This document shows positions 13,235 to 15,382 of a DNA stretch of 15,382 nucleotides, one piece after another. A model generated the notes under the pieces. The model had not been told where the DNA came from. It made no database searches and saw only the letters and a list, made by a program, of their open reading frames with translations. Origin of the DNA: CAVPGH01 sp046726955 (lineage in GTDB: Bacteria > Acidobacteriota > Vicinamibacteria > Fen-336); assembly GCA_046726955.1 (NCBI GenBank), contig JBKPBQ010000528.1, forward strand, positions 1 to 15,382, written 5' to 3'. Positions within the stretch are counted from its first letter, which is position 1; each line of letters opens with the position of its first letter. The translations under genes were made by a program, and so were the position numbers.

Positions 13235-14299
13235 TTGAAGCTGGAATCGCTGGGATATTCGTCGTTCTTCGAGGAAGAGTTTCGGGCCGTTGACGGCGAA
13301 GGCCTCGTGCCGGGGCGCGTGACGTCGTCGCACACGCACGTCTACCGGGTCTCGACGGAAACGGACGAGTTGCTGGCGGAGGTGTCGGGAAAGCTGCGTC
13401 ATGAAGCGCGCGGGCCCGAGGACTTCCCGGCTGTCGGGGACTGGGTCGCCGTCGCCCCGCGGGCCGATGAGGGACGGGCAACGATTCATCTCGTCCTCCC
13501 ACGGCGGACGGCATTCGTACGGCGTGCCGCAGGAGGACGAGATGAGAAGCAGATCCTCGCCGCCAACGTGGACACGGTCTTCTTGATCGCAGGGCTCGAC
13601 GGCGACTACAACCCGCGGCGGATCGAGCGCGCGCTCGTTCTCGCCTGGGACAGCGGGGCCGAGCCCGTCGTCGTTCTGAACAAGGCGGACCTCTCCACCG
13701 ACGTCGAGAATCGACGTCGGGAGATGCAAGCCGCGGCCGAGGGTGTCCCCGTCCTCGTGATCAGCGCTCGGGAGGGGACCGGCCTCGAGTCGCTCGCGCC
13801 CTACCTCGTCCCGGGACGGACGATCGTTCTCCTCGGATCGTCGGGCGTGGGGAAGTCGACGCTCGCGAACAAGCTTCTGGGCCAACAGCGCCTGCCCACT
13901 TCCGCCGTCCGCGAGCACGACCAGCGCGGCCGCCACACCACGACGCACCGCGAGATCCTCCCGCTTCCCGGCGGCGCCTTGCTTCTCGACACGCCCGGCC
14001 TCCGCGAGATCCAGCTCTGGGCGGACGACGACGCGCTCGGCTCGGCGTTCTCCGACATCGCCGCGCTCGCCGCGGGCTGCCGCTTCCACGACTGTCGCCA
14101 CCAGGGCGAGCCGGGCTGCGCCGTCGAGGCCGCGGTGGCCGCGGGCGAGCTGTCCGAGGAGCGCCTGCGCAGCCACCACAAGCTCGAGCGCGAGCTCCAG
14201 CACCAGCGCGTGCGCGAGGACGTCGGCCTGCAGCGGGCGCAGAAGGTGAAATGGAAGGCGATCCACAAGGCGGCGCGGAAGCACCGGCCGCGCGAGTGA
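13235..14299 (+). CDS. rsgA: Ribosome small subunit-dependent GTPase A
   Basis: This 354-residue circularly permuted GTPase helps 30S ribosomal subunit maturation. An OB-fold domain (about 25-100) comes first, with FPAVGDWVAV. The G motifs appear in the permuted order typical of RsgA/YjeQ: G4 NKAD (149-152), G5 SARE (177-180), G1 P-loop GSSGVGKS (201-208), the TTTHRE switch (235-240) and G3 DTPG (252-255). The zinc knuckle is C282, C287, H289 and C295 (CRFHDCRHQGEPGC). The TTG start at 13235 has GGAGG eight to ten bases upstream. All motifs are intact. Confidence 0.97.
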   Translation: MKLESLGYSSFFEEEFRAVDGEGLVPGRVTSSHTHVYRVSTETDELLAEVSGKLRHEARGPEDFPAVGDWVAVAPRADEGRATIHLVLPRRTAFVRRAAGGRDEKQILAANVDTVFLIAGLDGDYNPRRIERALVLAWDSGAEPVVVLNKADLSTDVENRRREMQAAAEGVPVLVISAREGTGLESLAPYLVPGRTIVLLGSSGVGKSTLANKLLGQQRLPTSAVREHDQRGRHTTTHREILPLPGGALLLDTPGLREIQLWADDDALGSAFSDIAALAAGCRFHDCRHQGEPGCAVEAAVAAGELSEERLRSHHKLERELQHQRVREDVGLQRAQKVKWKAIHKAARKHRPRE

Positions 14300-14312
14300 G
14301 CCGCTGTTGCAG

Positions 14313-14318
14313 TAGCAT
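14313..14318 (+). promoter_or_regulatory. -10-like box TAGCAT for the SDR gene
   Basis: TAGCAT ends 12 bases before the ATG at 14331, again without a Shine-Dalgarno. It lies just after the rsgA stop, so readthrough from rsgA is also possible. Confidence 0.3.
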
Positions 14319-14330
14319 GGCCGCCGCGCC

Positions 14331-15382
14331 ATGACGATCCTGTTCACCGGCTTTCCCGGCTTCATCGGCATGCGGCTCCTTCCGCGCATCCTGGAGCGGA
14401 AGCCCAAAGCGCGGATCGCGTGCCTGGTGCAGGAGAAGTTCCTGCCCGCGGCCCGCGACGCGGTGGCGCAGCTCGAGAAGGCGCATCACCACGCGCGCGG
14501 GCGCCTCGAGCTCGTGATCGGGGACATCACGAGCCCGGGGCTCGGAATCGAGGCGGCCAAGGCGCGCGAGCTGCACAAGTCGCTCGCCGAGGCCTACCAC
14601 CTCGCCGCGGTCTACGACCTCGCCGTGAAGCGGGACGTCGGCCGCCGCATCAACGTGGAAGGGACGAAGAACGTCCTCGAGTTCGTGGGGGAGGCGAAGG
14701 GCTTCGACCGCCTGCATTACGTCTCGACGGCCTACGTCTCGGGCACCGCGCGCGGCATCTTCCGCGAGACCGACCTCGACGTCGGCCAGGGCTTCAAGAA
14801 CCACTACGAGGAGACGAAGTTCCAGGCCGAGGTCGAGGTCGCGCGCAGCCGCGTCCCGAAGACCATCTACCGGCCGGGAGTCGTCGTCGGAGACTCGAAG
14901 ACGGGCGAGACGGGCAAGTTCGACGGGCCCTACTTCGTGATGCGGGCCATGGAGCGGCTGCCCTCGCCGGGGGTATTCGTGCGGCTCGGCCGCGGAGGCA
15001 CGGTGAACGTCGTGCCCGTGGACTTCGTTGTGGACGCGCTCGCCGCCCTGTCCTCCGCGGAGTCGAGCCGCGGAAAGACCTACCACCTCACCGACCCCAA
15101 CCCGCGCTCGTCGGCGGAGCTCGCGGAGATCTTAGCGGCCGCTCTCGGCAAGCGGTTCGTCTACGTGCCGATGCCCCTGTTCATGGCCCAGGCCGCGTTC
15201 TCACCCCGGCCCGTGCAGCGGTTCTTCGGAATGCCGGTGGAGGCGCTCGCCTACTTCGACGACCCCGTCCGCCACGACGCAACGGAGGCGACGCACGACC
15301 TCGCGGCCCTCGGCCTCACCTGCCCGCGCCTCGAGGACTACGTGCCGAAGCTGGTCTCGTTCTACCGCGCGCACCAGGACAC
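14331..15382 (+). CDS. SDR-family NAD(P)-dependent reductase/epimerase, C-terminus outside window
   Basis: 350 codons are present without a stop; the gene continues beyond the right edge. It is an extended short-chain dehydrogenase: TGFPGFIG (6-13) is the dinucleotide-binding TGxxGFxG, GDIT (64-67) contacts the adenine side, and YHLAAVYDLA (89-98) follows. S132 and T133 lie in YVSTAYVSG, and the catalytic Y159-x-x-x-K163 in NHYEETKFQAE. YRPGVVVGDSKTGET (180-194) is the substrate-side loop. The pattern is close to the NAD_binding_4 'male sterility' group that includes fatty acyl-CoA reductases, and a lipid substrate is plausible but not shown. An earlier ATG at 14317 is out of frame and stops at once. 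Confidence 0.88.
   Translation, partial: MTILFTGFPGFIGMRLLPRILERKPKARIACLVQEKFLPAARDAVAQLEKAHHHARGRLELVIGDITSPGLGIEAAKARELHKSLAEAYHLAAVYDLAVKRDVGRRINVEGTKNVLEFVGEAKGFDRLHYVSTAYVSGTARGIFRETDLDVGQGFKNHYEETKFQAEVEVARSRVPKTIYRPGVVVGDSKTGETGKFDGPYFVMRAMERLPSPGVFVRLGRGGTVNVVPVDFVVDALAALSSAESSRGKTYHLTDPNPRSSAELAEILAAALGKRFVYVPMPLFMAQAAFSPRPVQRFFGMPVEALAYFDDPVRHDATEATHDLAALGLTCPRLEDYVPKLVSFYRAHQD

Overview
This is 15.4 kb of very GC-rich bacterial chromosome. Strong codon bias, a two-receiver DUF4388 response regulator, a DUF222-like HNH protein and a UGA-containing glutaredoxin-like gene suggest an uncultured selenium-using high-GC lineage of the Acidobacteriota, Myxococcota or Desulfobacterota type. 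The sequence alone does not settle the phylum. No tRNA, rRNA, CRISPR array or integrase/transposase gene was seen.

Layout. (1) 1-2334: the 5' end of an enoyl-CoA hydratase (-), then divergently a very small glutaredoxin-like gene (150-380, +) with two in-frame UGA codons read here as selenocysteine. It is followed by a secreted phytase-like esterase (+) and a convergent amidohydrolase (-). (2) 2383-4387: a secreted beta-rich protein and a REC-DUF4388-REC-DUF4388 regulator, probably co-transcribed. (3) 4388-4557: a 148-nt imperfect palindrome between convergent genes. (4) 4558-6431 (-): a Fis-type HTH protein, an AlkA-type DNA glycosylase and a 2OG-Fe(II) oxygenase, the last two coupled by a GTGA overlap, which looks like an alkylation-repair unit. 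(5) 6639-9063: serC (+), and convergently an HNH protein (-) flanked by hairpins and by a 310-bp stretch with no confident gene. (6) 9374-13057 (-): a tight operon of a D-threonine aldolase/D-serine dehydratase-like PLP enzyme, a MatC-type carrier and a 3-hydroxyacyl-CoA dehydrogenase. (7) 13235-15382 (+): rsgA and a partial NAD-dependent SDR reductase that runs off the window.

The most interesting object is the 76-residue Uxx-star-like glutaredoxin. One candidate selenocysteine replaces the first Cys of a CPYT redox motif and the other is the third residue from the C-terminus (U-G-V-stop). A hairpin begins about 10-13 nt after each UGA, about where bacterial SECIS elements lie, and the second has a GGUC apical loop. 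A conventional gene caller breaks this gene into nothing.

A second pattern crosses the whole window. Nine genes that begin transcription units have a TAnnnT (-10-like) box ending 6-12 nt before the start codon, usually with no Shine-Dalgarno. Some genes inside operons (the response regulator, the MatC carrier, the hydroxyacyl-CoA dehydrogenase) have GGAG-type sites instead. This suggests widespread leaderless or near-leaderless transcription and was used to choose several starts.
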